A DNA stretch of 64,000 bases from Galeruca laticollis (GCA_963921935.1 OY998179.1:48714222-48778221); one strand, 5' to 3'. Shown: positions 10,530 to 21,089, counted from the first letter of the stretch. The notes: generated from the sequence alone by a model not told the origin. Translations and numbers: made by a program.

Positions 10530-10840
10530 TTTGTTGTAAGTAAATTTCTATACCTACTCAAATCTGATTATTCAAATACTATTTCTTTTTCTATTTTGCA
10601 ATTTAGTAAAATCTATATCTTCTCAACTACTTGTTTTTGTCTATAAAACAAAAATTGCATGGCGCCGCGGGTTATGTGATGTATTCTTTATTCACACCCA
10701 TAAATGCTCTCCGATGAACAGCTGCCATTCGCATTTATAACCTTCAAATTTTCTTAAATATACTTAATAGTTAATTTTGATAGAGTTATTAAAACCAGGT
10801 TATAAAAATAAAATGTTTAACAAAATTATATATGAAATTA
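10530..10840. other. No gene recognised
   Basis: AT-rich spacer between the LTR-like repeat and the Penelope palindrome. Nothing recognisable apart from a GGCGCCGCGG GC patch near 10660. Confidence 0.5.
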
Positions 10841-10842
10841 AC

Positions 10843-11010
10843 TGTCTCGACCCTTACTTCGTGGAATATGCTCATATTAGTGTTTTTAAATGAAACTCAC
10901 GGTTTCTAGTTAATTCCACAATATAATAAAAGTTATTGAAAATTCTAAAAAATTATTATATTGTGGAATTAACTAGAAACCGTGAGTTTCATTTAAAAAC
11001 ACTAAAATTA
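10843..11010. repeat. Palindromic Penelope-like 3' tail
   Basis: The left arm begins CTGTCTCGACCCTTACTTCG and runs through GAAACTCACGGTTTCTAG and ATTCCACAATATAAT. After a short centre (about 10935-10955), the right arm repeats it in reverse complement through ACCGTGAGTTTCATTT to about 11005. Same family as the terminal segment of the Penelope element at 61.6-63.2 kb. The two arms are nearly identical, so this inverted junction is relatively young. Confidence 0.85.
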
Positions 11011-11342
11011 TATATTTTAGTCTAAAATAATAAACTTCGAGGTGCTAGTACACATGTATACATATGGAAATTACTACTGGCACCTCTACCCATTTAAAAA
11101 TCACAGTTTTTCAAAATAGAATTTGACCGATTTCCATGGATAATGATAAATAAATTATTTTATTACCACTATCGAGATTTTTTAAGTTTCATTTGAAAAG
11201 ATAATTTTATATTTCTAGTCTTATATTTTATTGATTAAAATTAAAACCTTCAAGCTGTGTACACGTCTCAATATAAATCAATAAAACTTTTGTTGTATTT
11301 CGTGTAAATTTTAATAAAATTTTTAAAATTGTAGCAGAGCGC

Positions 11343-11366
11343 TTTCGACGGTCAAGTCATCATCGG
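11343..11366 (-). other. Hammerhead-ribozyme-like core (left arm)
   Basis: Read on the minus strand: CCGATGA (11366-11360), a short stem-loop with GAC/GTC pairing, then GAAA (11346-11343) followed by GCGC. This matches the hammerhead order CUGANGA - stem II - GAAA except for C instead of U at the second position. Stem I and the cleavage site could not be assigned confidently. Confidence 0.35.
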
Positions 11367-11595
11367 TGCTTACCTACAAGCAAGTAAACCAATAAATTTA
11401 ATGAAAAAGAAAATTAGAATAAAGAAGTGAGGTTACTTAGGTTACTTACTCGTCAGGTAATACTAGGATGAATCCATACAACGATAAACAGTTGAACATA
11501 TTAAAATACAACTAATTAATTGAAATATGCTTATATAAAATCTATCTCTATAAGGGGTTAATCAAGATTAAAAAATTACAATTCCAACATGATGT

Positions 11596-11603
11596 GGTGA
11601 AGT
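11596..11603. repeat. 8-bp target-site duplication, left copy
   Basis: GGTGAAGT here and at 12417-12424 flank the 813-bp insert. The uninterrupted right foldback arm (reverse complement near 15048-15060) shows a single GGTGAAGT, giving the empty site. Confidence 0.9.
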
Positions 11604-12416
11604 CTCAGATTAACAAATAAAATAGATATATGTTTGTTTTGACTTTTTCCTGCCCCAAACATTGAGTCACATTCTAAGCTCACTTGCGGATACTTCCACT
11701 GCTTTGCCATATTTACAAATCCTCTTTAGTTGCGGAAAAAAAAATTAGAAGTTTAATTGAAAATTTGTTAAAAAGTTATGCAAATAAATAAAAGTCATAC
11801 TAATTTCTGCATCTGAGTCGCTGCTTTTAAAATTATTTAATAATACTTGAATTTTATTTAATAAAGGCATATTCTTATATAAATTTTAAAGTATTTGTTG
11901 TATCCTTAGATACCTTTATGGTTCTAACTAAAAGTGGCAACATTGCTCAAAATTTCAGTACCTGTTTAATGTATCAATAGTAATCTTTTTACTAGTTTTG
12001 TCCTTGTTTAATTACCATATAAAGAGAGATGCAAATATCGTCAGAGTGTGATGGACGATCATTTTAAATACGCCGTAGTATTGTAGTAAATAATGTCAAA
12101 CGTGGTTTGTTTATACGAGCGCCATTACGACTAGAGAGTAAACATTTAGTTCTTTCGTTTTGGTGTGTTTTTCAAGACTTTAAGTGACAAAATAAACTTT
12201 TAAGTTAATTAATTTAAGATTTTTGGATTATCATGGTTCGTCGGTGCCAAGTTTGTCAGAAAACCATCCGAAATTACCAAGGCCATGTCTCTACAAAACC
12301 ATCCCCACTTTTTGTAATTCATACATTATTTCACTACTGGCGTTTAGAATTGTTGGCCCCAAAAATAAACGTGTTTATGAATGAATAGCCCTATCTATGT
12401 TTATTATTACTCTAAG
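11604..12416 (+). mobile_element. 813-bp non-autonomous DNA transposon, 8-bp TSD, perhaps P-type
   Basis: Bounded by the direct repeat GGTGAAGT and by imperfect 25-nt inverted ends (CTCAGATTAACA... and, from the right end, CTTAGAGTAATA..., about 19 of 25 matching). The sister arm of the foldback lacks it exactly, so the limits are firm. Near the right end an ATG at 12233 opens MVRRCQVCQKTIRNYQGHVS, resembling the first zinc-binding Cys pair of a THAP domain; the frame then decays. Eight-base duplications occur in hAT, P and Merlin superfamilies. The THAP-like start favours P, but this is inference. Confidence 0.75.
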
Positions 12417-12424
12417 GGTGAAGT
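12417..12424. repeat. 8-bp target-site duplication, right copy
   Basis: Second GGTGAAGT copy, immediately followed by CGGCCGGCTGA as in the empty-site arm. Confidence 0.9.
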
Positions 12425-12549
12425 CGGCCGGCTGATAAATCAACTTGTGCGAACAGAATGACAAGGAGCGAAGTCCCGTTAACATGGAACTATTGATTCT
12501 GTGGAATACGAAAAGAAGTCAAATTTCTGGTAGCCAAAACCGCCGAAAC

Positions 12550-14000
12550 AAGAAACATTCTAATGAGAACCCACTCTTAACCTAAGTCAAGTAACCGTGA
12601 TAAAGAGTAACAAAAGTCCTTTTTTATTTATTATGAGGCACATATAAGAAAAAAAGAGAACCACAACTCAATTCCATTATTAAACCGGTCTAATGAGAAC
12701 CAATAACAATAAAGAGCTGAGAGATTTATTAAATTAGTGAATTAAACAGACTTTATGCCAATAAACAGATAAACTTCAAAAGATCTGACTACAACAGCGG
12801 AAAGCAACGAAACAACCGATCGCAAAAGGTATCTATGAAATTCAATTTGTTGATGAAAATTGAACGATACAAATTATTTGTCTATGACTTCAAACAAGAA
12901 AAAATTATTCAATGAAGACAGGAAAGACTTACCAACCACAAACAACGTAAGAAGAATCAAGTCGAGAGGACAGTCTAACGAGAACCAACTCTTAAGAACC
13001 CAATTCAAGCAAATGTGATAAAGAAGCATAGCAAGACCCCTGAAGTGTTGACTAACTCCGGCTTCACAGAACTTCGACTGCAGCGTGCAGCATTTCTATG
13101 ATTGGTTAATTCTGTTTTTCCCTCACCCCCACCACAACACCAAGATGCTGCTACTTGAAGTTGATTTAATTTTAACTTCATGCGTTTGCAACTTTGCAGC
13201 GTCTTAAAAAGTGAGGTTAGTATTAGTTGTAGGCTAACTAAAAAGAAATTATGAGCTTGTAACTATTGAAAGCCCCTTTTCAGAGACTACCAATTTATCA
13301 AATATACAAACACTATGCAACAAATAACAGACTGTCCAACTTTCAATTTGCAGCGCGCCGCTAAATATTTCCTACAAGTTTCAAAATCAGCACTATGGTG
13401 GGGATGTGTCGCACGCTGCAGTCGAAGTTCTGTGAAGCCGGCGTTAAGAGGGGACCCCTACTCGTTAATTACTAAGACCGATCTAATGAGAACCGAACTC
13501 AATAAAAGAATGAGAGAATCATCAAATTAGTAAGTGTAAGTTTAACCTTAATAGCTCAAACCAACAGAAATGGAGAGTATTAACCAGAACAAACAATCGA
13601 ACGGAAGTTCATAAACTCAATTTGTCAATGATACTGACAGATTCAGTATTTTTTCTATGAAAAATAACGTCAAGAGGTTATTAAATTGTGTTATGAAATA
13701 CTAACATGACCGAATCCAATGAAAGGAAATAATAATGGTGAACTAATATCAATCAATAAGGGTCAAAGAACACAACAGGAAGAAGTTATAGAACCTACCA
13801 ACTTGTCAACCTTAATATAAGTCCCAAATCAATGTGATGGTCTAATGAGAACCCTTCAACCGGATGTAATTAATACGAAAATGAGGTGGGGGCAAAGGGG
13901 GCGATCAGTTTATAGACAATCTATTGAAGGAACCAACAAGAATCCCAACCAACAATAATTCTAATCAACGAATCAAAACAGTCTAATGGGATGCTGACCA
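12550..14000 (+). repeat. Dispersed TCTAATGAGAACC motif repeats inside foldback
   Basis: TCTAATGAGAACC or one-base variants occur at about 12554, 12687, 12975, 13487, 13841 and 13981, several followed by similar CAACTC/AACCCA text and by GTGATAAAG. The right arm has the complement GGTTCTCATTAGAC near 14757 and 14889. This suggests the loop was built by repeated duplication of an arm-like unit. Confidence 0.6.
13058..13441. mobile_element. 384-bp MITE with perfect 31-nt terminal inverted repeats
   Basis: The left end 13058-13088 begins CCGGCTTCACAGAACTTCGA and its exact 31-nt reverse complement occupies 13411-13441. The interior has no convincing ORF. Flanks read ACTAACT on the left and CGTTAAGAG on the right; a short TAA is shared, but I cannot fix a target duplication. 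Perfect ends suggest recent mobility relative to the foldback that hosts it. Confidence 0.85.
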
Positions 14001-15287
14001 AAAGTTCAAGTTGAGAGACTGGAAAAGGAATCTATTAAGAATGGGAGCAAGACTCAACCTCCGATAAAACCAGGGGAATGATAAAGTGGAACAGTAATCC
14101 TGGAATGAACAACATGTAGAGTTAAAAGGAAACAAAAATTAATTAAAAGAAAGCTTCAAACGCTTCCTATGTCTAGAAAATGCATATCAATAAAGATGAC
14201 TAGAAGTGTTAAAATAGTTAACAATTGTCAAGAAACTGATAATAGGACAAATAAGAAGAGAATGGGAAAGAAAAAAAAGTAAATGTTAATAAAACAAACA
14301 AAGAAGATTTAAGAAACGATAAAAATTCCTGCAACCGGATTAATAATCAAAATTATGGCTTCCTGTGGAGAGGGATATAAGATCTATTCAAATTCAGCTG
14401 AGTGTTCCGACAGAGGCTATTAACTAACAATTCATTATTTATGTGTATGTCCTCAAGAAAATCCAATCTGTTATAATTTCTAAGAGTGACCCCATGTAAA
14501 ATTATCGAATTCCTACCAGGGCTAAAGTTGTGTTTCCTGTCTTCATTGAATAAATATTTCTTGTTTGAATTCATAGACAAATAATTTGTATCGTTCAATT
14601 TTCATCAACAAATTGAATTTCATAGATATCTTTTGCGATCGGTTGTTTCGTTGCTTTCCGCTGTGGTTGTCAGATCTTTTGAGGTTTATCTGTTTATTGG
14701 CATAAAGTCTGTTTAATTCACTAATTTAATAAATCGCTCAGCTCTTTAGTGTTATTGGTTCTCATTAGACTGGTCTAATAATGCAATTGAGTTGGGGTTC
14801 TCTTTTTTTCTTATATGTGCCTCATAATAAATAAAAAGAAGGAATTTTGTTACTCTTTATCGCGGTTACTTGACTTAGGTTAAGAGTGGGTTCTCATTAG
14901 ACTGTCCTCTTGATCTGTTTCTTGTTTCGGTGGTTTTGGCTACCAGAAATTTGACTTCTTTTCGTATTCCACAGAATCAATAGTTCCATGTCAACGGGAC
15001 TTCGCTCCTTGTCATTCTGTGCGCACAAGTTGATTTGTCAGCCGGCCGACTTCACCACATTATGTTGGAATTGTAATTTTGTAATTTTATTAATCCCTTA
15101 TTGGAATATATATTATATAAGCATATTTTAATTGAATAGTTGTATTTTAATATGTTCAACTGTTTATCGTTGCATGGACAATTTTGTGGATTCATTCTAG
15201 TATTACCTGACGAGTAAGTAACCTCACTTCTTTATTGCAATATTCTTTTTCAGTAAATTTATTGGTTTACTTGCTTGTTGGTAAGCA

Positions 15288-15311
15288 CTGATGAGGACTT
15301 GACAGTAGAAC
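15288..15311 (+). other. Hammerhead-ribozyme-like core (right arm)
   Basis: CTGATGA at 15288-15294 is a perfect first core box. It is followed by GGACTTGACAGTA and then GAAC (15308-15311) where GAAA is expected, then GCGC. It is the inverted counterpart of the left-arm core; the two arms have lost different core bases. Confidence 0.35.
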
Positions 15312-15379
15312 GCGCTCTGCTACAATTTTAATAATTTTATTAAAATTTACACGAAATAAAACAGTTTTATTCAATTTAT

Positions 15380-16000
15380 ATTTTATTTGCAGAAAACCAG
15401 GAAAATAATTTGAAATATCCGACGTGAATAATAATAAATAAAAAAGTATTTATAAGTCGTGCTTAAAACATCTGCTACAAAACAATCCTTGGGGTAAATA
15501 ACAATGTAATTGTGTAATAAAAAGATAATTTAAACAAGAATTGATTCGAATTATTCATTCACACATATAGGAAGGGTGAGACTTTAGGGAAGATGTTGAT
15601 GTAGTGCGGTGATGGAGGATTTTTTGTGGGGGAGTTTTCTGCAAAGTTCGGTGTATAAGTGGGGTTTCCGTAAGTTCTGTTATTCTCCAGCGCATACACT
15701 CGTGTACAAGAGAATGAAAATTTATTCGCTTCTACAGATGTTATTTGTTCGTCGTATTTACACAACTATTCTTAAGAAATGTTTGTATCTCGAATGTCAA
15801 TGTAATAATTTAGTAAGGTTGGTCAATGGACATCCTTTGTGATGTTTAATTCGTTGTTGCAAGAATTTTTCTTGAAGAAAGCGATTGCAAAAACAATAGA
15901 TATTATAAAATAGCTTAACATAGACCACATATACTTAAAAATGAGATTATGTTCATCATATTGCAGATTTATTGCAAGAAACTTGTTTAAACTATTTTTT
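15380..16000. other. No gene recognised
   Basis: Spacer between the foldback and the Jockey 3' end. Overlapping short ORFs on both strands near 15559-15842 mirror one another and show no domain. Confidence 0.5.
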
Positions 16001-16089
16001 ATAATTTTTCATCAGCAATCATAAACTATATTCTTTGAGCTATTGTGTTGGCTTAGAAACTAGTCATAATTTCTCCACTATCCTGATGA

Positions 16090-16235
16090 GGTTTCCCATT
16101 GGGAATACCTCGTACACCTCACTTGAGGTTTATTGGCCATTTTCTCTTCAATCCTCGAGGGATGCTTTCTTGCGTAAGTAGTTGGGATTGTTTCGTGATC
16201 GGTTGGCACACGAAGGTCTTGATGGAACGTTTGTA
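16090..16235 (-). pseudogene. Jockey ORF2 C-terminal fragment
   Basis: The reverse-strand translation from 16235 reads LQTFHQDLRVPTDHETI then YARKHPSRIEEKMANKPQ. The DLxVPT...EI spacing and the following H-P-S-R are hallmarks of the end of Jockey-like ORF2. It is the continuation of the element beyond the foldback. Confidence 0.75.
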
Positions 16236-16237
16236 GT

Positions 16238-18010
16238 CAAGTTGGATTAGACTTTTTACAACAAAAAACGTTAAGACGCATTTTTCCTGCAGAAAGTTCT
16301 TGGGGAGGGTACGAGGATATTATATTATATGAATGTGGCCACGAGTTCGGTCTCAGTAATTGTTTAAATAATGAGAGAAAGTACAAAAATCGGTTTTTTG
16401 CATATAACTTTTGAACCGTTATTGCTACCGAAAATTTACAAGAATATCAACTTATAGGTATTCAAAACACCTACATAATAAGCCCAGTTGGATTAAATTT
16501 CGTTAATTTGTTTACTTGTAATAAACAAAAAACCGCTAATTTCAGCCATTTTTTGTTATGTTACATAATTCAGTTATTTTTGCTTCTAAATAATCGTAGT
16601 GCAACTTTTAATGAAGGTCTTTGTATACTTTTTAAGTTTTAAAAATTAAAAATTTGGCTGGAAATATTATTAACTTTTTGTTCAATTCTATTTGTTGTGT
16701 AAAAAGCTGTTTTACAAAAATCTAATTTGCCCAGACTACAGGCGTCGTACAGACTTCTTTAATGTCTCATTTTACTCGTAAATGGTTGTAGTATAACGTA
16801 CAATGAAGGAAATTTTGATTTTTCAACTGTAAGTTGTTAAATGACGTTAAAAATGGAGTACTTTAAACAATCAAAGTAATGCAGTATGTAAAACTTCCCA
16901 CTAAAATAATTTGTAATTTGAAAATCTAGTCCGCTAGTTGTTATTATTTTTTCATGCTACCCTGAATAAAAAAAAATCATCATGATAGGATCATTAGTTC
17001 TTGAGATATGACGAATTTTTTCTACTTTTCCAAATATAAGACGCATGATCAGTTTCAGCCGCGCGGCTGCAGCGCGCCCCTCCCTCCACTTTCTCCGCAG
17101 CGGCGACAATTCTACGCTGCCGCTTTTTCAATAACTTCACTGAAATATTGACATTTATCTTTGCGCAAATGTATGACACTATAGTTCAACTCTTACTGTA
17201 GACTACCTGTAAATTTGAGCTCATAATATTAATAAACAAAGCCGCAATAATTTTTCGGAAAAAAATATCTCCGCTTCAGAGCATCGTAGAGCAATAAATA
17301 AGGGCAATAATTTGCAGAAAAATCATAGCAATCAACTAATCAATTTGTGTATTCATTTTAAAAAAATGTATTGCTCAAAATTAATTGTTTAAAGTACTTC
17401 ATTTTTAACGTCATTTTTAAATAACTTACAGTTGAAAAATCAAAATTTCCTTTATTGTACGTTATACTACAACCCTTTACGAGTAAAATGAGACGTTAAA
17501 GAAGTCTGTACAACGCCTGTAGGCTGGGGAAATTAGATTTTTGTAAATCAGCTTTTCACACAACAAATAGAATTGAACAAAAAGTTATTAATATTTCAAG
17601 CCATAATTTTTACCACTTATTAAGTACACAAAGACCTTAATTAAAAGTTGCACTACGATTATTTAGAAGCAAAAATAACTGAATTATGTAACATACAAAA
17701 AATAGCTGAAATTGGCGGTTTTTTGTTTATCCCAAGTAAACAAACTAACGAAATTCAACCGGGCCTATTATGTAGGCGTTTCGAATACCTATAGGTTGAT
17801 ATTCTTGTAAATTTTCGGTAGCAACAACGGTTTAAAAGTTATATGCAAAAAACCGATTTTTTGTACTTTCTCTCATTTAAACAATGACTGAGACCGACCT
17901 CGTGGCCACATTTATATAATATCCTCGAACCCTCCCCAAGAACTTTCTGCAGGAAAAATGCCTCTTAACGTTTTTTGTGGAAACAGTACCTTTTCAGTCT
18001 AATCCAACTG
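16238..18010. mobile_element. 1.8-kb foldback/MITE inserted in the Jockey LINE
   Basis: The left arm 16238-16885 and right arm about 17385-18010 are long reverse complements, e.g. the terminal GTTGGATTAGACT motif on both ends and TGGCCACGAG near 16358 against CTCGTGGCCACA near 17900. Arms are about 640 bp, and the loop about 500 bp. The loop contains an unusually GC-rich patch at 17041-17130 (GCCGCGCGGCTGCAGCGCGC) in otherwise AT-rich DNA. No ORF is credible. Both flanks are Jockey coding sequence, proving insertion into that LINE; the target duplication is not clear. Confidence 0.85.
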
Positions 18011-18014
18011 GACT

Positions 18015-18891
18015 ATTGGTTTGTGATGTACCACGTCACAATCCCACAGTTCTATACCATACGTTCATATGGACACGATAATTGTTTTGTATATAAGGAT
18101 TTTGTTTTCGAGTGACATTTTTGATTTTCGCCCTAGTAACCAATATAGTTCTCTAATTTTCGAATCAATGTGCTTTCGTTTCTTCAAATTAGTTTACTGT
18201 GTAGGTGAATCCCTAGTTACTTTCAGCTTGTTGATCTAGGAACTTCAATATTGTTGATGTGCACAGTTCCTTTTTTAAGGTAAAGGTTATATGTTGTGAT
18301 TTAGTGGTGTTTATTTTAATCTTAAATTTTGAAACCAGCTTTCCAATTTGAAAAGATGCCCTTGTAGGTTTGAGCTTGCTACACGGGATCTTCATGGATA
18401 TCCGTAAGAGCTGTATCGTTTGCAAAAGTTCCAACTATAGTATAGTCAGTATTTGGAAGATCGGAAGTATACACTAAATAGAGGATTGGTCCTAGAACGC
18501 TACCTTGTGGGATTCCAGATTTAATGATTTGTAGCTCAGAGGTTTCTCCGTTTACTCTAGTTCTGAAATATGTGTCTGTTAAGTAGGATTTTATGAGTGC
18601 GTAGTACAGTGCAGAAAGGCATTGTTTGATTTTGAAAATAAGTCTATCATGCCAGACCTTGTCAAATGCCTTGCTTACATCTAGAAAAACTGCTGTATCT
18701 ATCGCTTCGTTAATGGCGTGTACTAGGCGAAGGCATTGCTGGATAGAAGAGTGCTCCGGGCGAAATTCAAACTGGTGCTCTGGTATTATATTAAGAAGTT
18801 CATTTTTGGTGCGTAGAAGTATCAACTTTTCCAATAATTTGGATATCGTTGACACTAAGCTTATTGGTCTGTATGAAGCAAAGTTGCTCAA
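18015..18891 (-). pseudogene. Jockey reverse transcriptase domain
   Basis: The frame 18891-18379 reads SYRPISLVSTISKLLEKLI, QFEFRPEHSSIQQ, AVFLDVSKAFDKVWHDRL, SGIPQGSVLGPILY and then FANDTAL. The catalytic box is usually FADDTAL in this clade, so the first Asp of the pair is Asn here and the enzyme would be inactive even without stops. Downstream pieces to 18015 contain IELW, the thumb-region motif of Jockey, with several stops. Confidence 0.87.
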
Positions 18892-18919
18892 CTTTTTTGC
18901 AGGCTTATTTCAGACTTTT

Positions 18920-19450
18920 TCAGTTCTTTAGGCCTTTTATCATAACTACTCCTTTTTTTGGTAACTCCTTAATCATTTTAGAAGTTATCTGATCTATTTC
19001 AAGTGATTTTCTGTTGTTGAGCAATGAGATATTATCCTCAATTTCCTTAGGAGTGAATAGATGCATTTTAATTGCTGGATTGTCATTTTGTAAGTCATCT
19101 AAAAAATTTTGATGGGGAATATTATCCACATGAGTAAAAACACTGGTTAGATATTCGGCGAAAAGGTCCGCATTTTGTTGGTTATTATCTTTAGCCCAAG
19201 ATCCTATATTAAGTGTTTCAATACGTACCGGAGAAGTTCTTGGTATGTGTTTCAGGAAACAACTTATTGAGTGGTCATAACGATTTAAATGTGTGAAATA
19301 GTCCGAGAAACTTTTATCACTGCTTTCTTTCAAATTTAATTTTAGTCTCAAACTATTGTAAATAAACTTGTCACCTGGTGCAAGTGTTCGCTGCCATTTT
19401 GTTCTAGCTTTCCTTTTCTCTGCAATAAGTCTATTCCCCGCTACAACGAC
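18920..19450 (-). pseudogene. Jockey ORF2 linker between endonuclease and RT
   Basis: The reverse-strand frame contains LIAEKRKARTKWQRTLAPGD, FIYNSLRLKLNLK, FAEYLTSVF and TPKEIEDNISLLNNRKS, the usual linker and first RT-adjacent motif (ISxLNxRKSxxxDxI) of Jockey LINEs. The frame's apparent N-terminus lies in the neighbouring pogo terminal repeat, so the Met near 19471 is not a native start. Confidence 0.8.
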
Positions 19451-21085
19451 GAGTTGCCTTCGTCGTACCACTTTCAGGTTCCTTCATCGCACTTTTAAAC
19501 GACACTTAATTTCTAATACACATGTATGTGTGTGTTCTAGATGTCAAAAAGGGAATATAGAGCGTGGACCGAAGATGATATACATCGTGCTTCTTATTTA
19601 TTTTCGGAACTGAAATATGGGGTTCAACGATTGCTGCCGCACATGTAACATTCCTGAACCTACTTTCAACCGCCATCTGAAGGAGACAAATATTTCTGCT
19701 AATGGAGAAGTCAATATCATCGGCAAGCAAACCACATTACCGGAAGTTGTAGAAAAAGCGTTGCTTGACCACATCTTGCGTCTTGAAAGCTTAATGTTTG
19801 GATTGACAATAACTGATGTGAGGAAATTAGCATTCCAGATAGTTGAACAAAACCATATATCCCATAATTTTAATAAGCAAACCCAATTAGCGGGGAAAAA
19901 TGGTATTATGGATTCAAGGCTCGCAATCCAGAACTCAGTTTGCAAGAACTTACTGCAACGTCTCTCGCACGGGTCAAGGAATTCATGTTTTTTTTGACAT
20001 CCTTGAGAAACTCGTGGATGAAAATTAGATTGACGCGACAAGAATTTTTAATGTAGATGAATCAGGTATATGTATTGTCCAAAATAAATGTCAAAAGGTA
20101 CTTGGTCTGAAAGGGAAAAAACAAATTGGTTCAGTGTCTAGTGGCGTTTGTCGCTTGCACCAGTGCATCTGGGAAATTTGTATCGCCCATGTTAATATTT
20201 AAACGAATGCGAATGGCTAACAAGCTAAAAGTGGACGCTTCCCCTGGAGTTTAGTCGAAATTTCTGAAACTGGCTACATAACAAGTGATCTATTTCAACA
20301 GTGAATTAAGAATCTCATTGAAATAGTAAAACCAACCATTGACAAAAAAGTAATTCTAGTTTTCGATGGGCATACTACACATTCGAAGAATCTAGAGGCA
20401 ATTGTAATGGCCAGGGAACATGGCGTAATAATGTTACAGCTGCCTTGGATTCCGTGAAAAATCAACAAAAGTTTTCTCTGGGTCCATGGTTAACGTCGCA
20501 TCTTCTTCGAATCAATCTGCTGTTGTGGTAGAAGTGCAACCTGAACAATGGTATTGTTTCTTGTGTGAAACCAACCTGGTAGAAAATATGACTCAATATC
20601 ATATTTCTAATTTGTGGGTGCATGATTCTTGTGCAGTAATCGCAAATAAAGACAGGCCTCAACAGTTTACGTGTGTCAAATGTAGATAAATAGTAGGTCT
20701 TTATCTTAATTTCATTATAACTCAAGTTTTCATTATTTCTACAGTATTTGTATATTAACTGTTCATGTTATGAAAATTAAAAATCAACTCTTCATAAGTC
20801 TATTATTCGTAATTCATTTCATACGCTATTAACCACATGAATTGTACAGGATACGATAAAGGAGCCACCTGGTACGATAAAGGCAACTAGTTTCTTTCAT
20901 TCTACCACTTGCAGGGCCTTAGTAATTTATTGATTTCAATTACTAAATGAACTTGTATCACATTCAAAAAAAATTGTGAGGTGGGGAAAGAATGGATTTA
21001 ACTACATAATAATTTTGGGCATAACAACTAGCAGTATGTGAGCTACATAAATTGAAAGACGAGAATTGGTACGATGAAGGCAACT
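19451..21085 (+). mobile_element. pogo-type DNA transposon
   Basis: The left end GAGTTGCCTTCGTCGTACCA (19451-19470) is matched by its near-complement TGGTACGATGAAGGCAACTC at 21066-21085. A further copy of the motif (TGGTACGATAAAGGCAACTA) lies inside at about 20872-20891. Between them is a broken pogo-family transposase. Length about 1.63 kb. The left end abuts Jockey coding sequence. No TA duplication is evident. Confidence 0.75.
19541..20689 (+). pseudogene. pogo/CENP-B-like transposase, internally deleted
   Basis: The ATG at 19541 begins MSKREYRAWTEDDIHRA. After a frameshift near 19600 the HTH region continues (IPEPTFNRHL, GKQTTLPEVV, FGLTITDVRKLAFQI, NFNKQTQLAGK). The DDE core follows in other frames: RIFNVDESG near 20040 (first Asp), KVLGLKGKKQIGSVSSG, LVFDGHTTHSKNLEAI near 20355 (second Asp), AREHGVIMLQLP. 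The third catalytic residue and more than 100 residues after it are missing between about 20455 and 20486. The C-terminal finger is kept in an open frame (20486-20689) with paired Cys and His (WYCFLC, LWVHDSCA, FTCVKC), a PHD-like finger common at the end of these proteins. It would cut and paste the element; it is now inactive. Confidence 0.87.
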
Positions 21086-21089
21086 CTCC

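Larger units (their letters stand above)
11274..15378. mobile_element. 4.1-kb foldback element with long inverted arms
   Basis: The left arm (11274-11603 plus 12417-12935) is the reverse complement of the right arm (about 14530-15378), e.g. TCGGCCGGCTGATAAATCAA at 12424 against its complement near 15035, and the CTCGTCAGGTAATACTAG motif at 11451 against 15190. Arms are about 840 bp at roughly 85-90% identity by eye. The left arm is interrupted by an 813-bp element (11604-12416) and the loop holds a 384-bp MITE (13058-13441). No ORF looks real. The outer arm ends carry hammerhead-like cores. It appears to be a non-autonomous foldback repeat; its mobilising family is unknown, though the terminal motif resembles sequences often linked to Penelope-type elements. 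Confidence 0.85.
16000..19450 (-). mobile_element. Jockey-type non-LTR retrotransposon, split and truncated
   Basis: On the reverse strand, linker, RT and 3' coding pieces run from about 19450 down to 18015. A foldback (16238-18010) intervenes and coding resumes at about 16235-16090 with FHQDLRVPTDHETI and HPSRIEE, the C-terminal motif of Jockey-clade ORF2. The 5' side stops at the pogo element (19451), so ORF1 and the endonuclease are missing. About 25 residues that should lie between the two pieces are also missing. It would have copied itself by target-primed reverse transcription; stops and frameshifts make it dead. Confidence 0.85.

Noticed and set aside
16994..17179. Arg/Ala-rich reverse ORF in the foldback loop
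   Set aside because: Produced by the GC-rich patch; no domain and no counterpart elsewhere.
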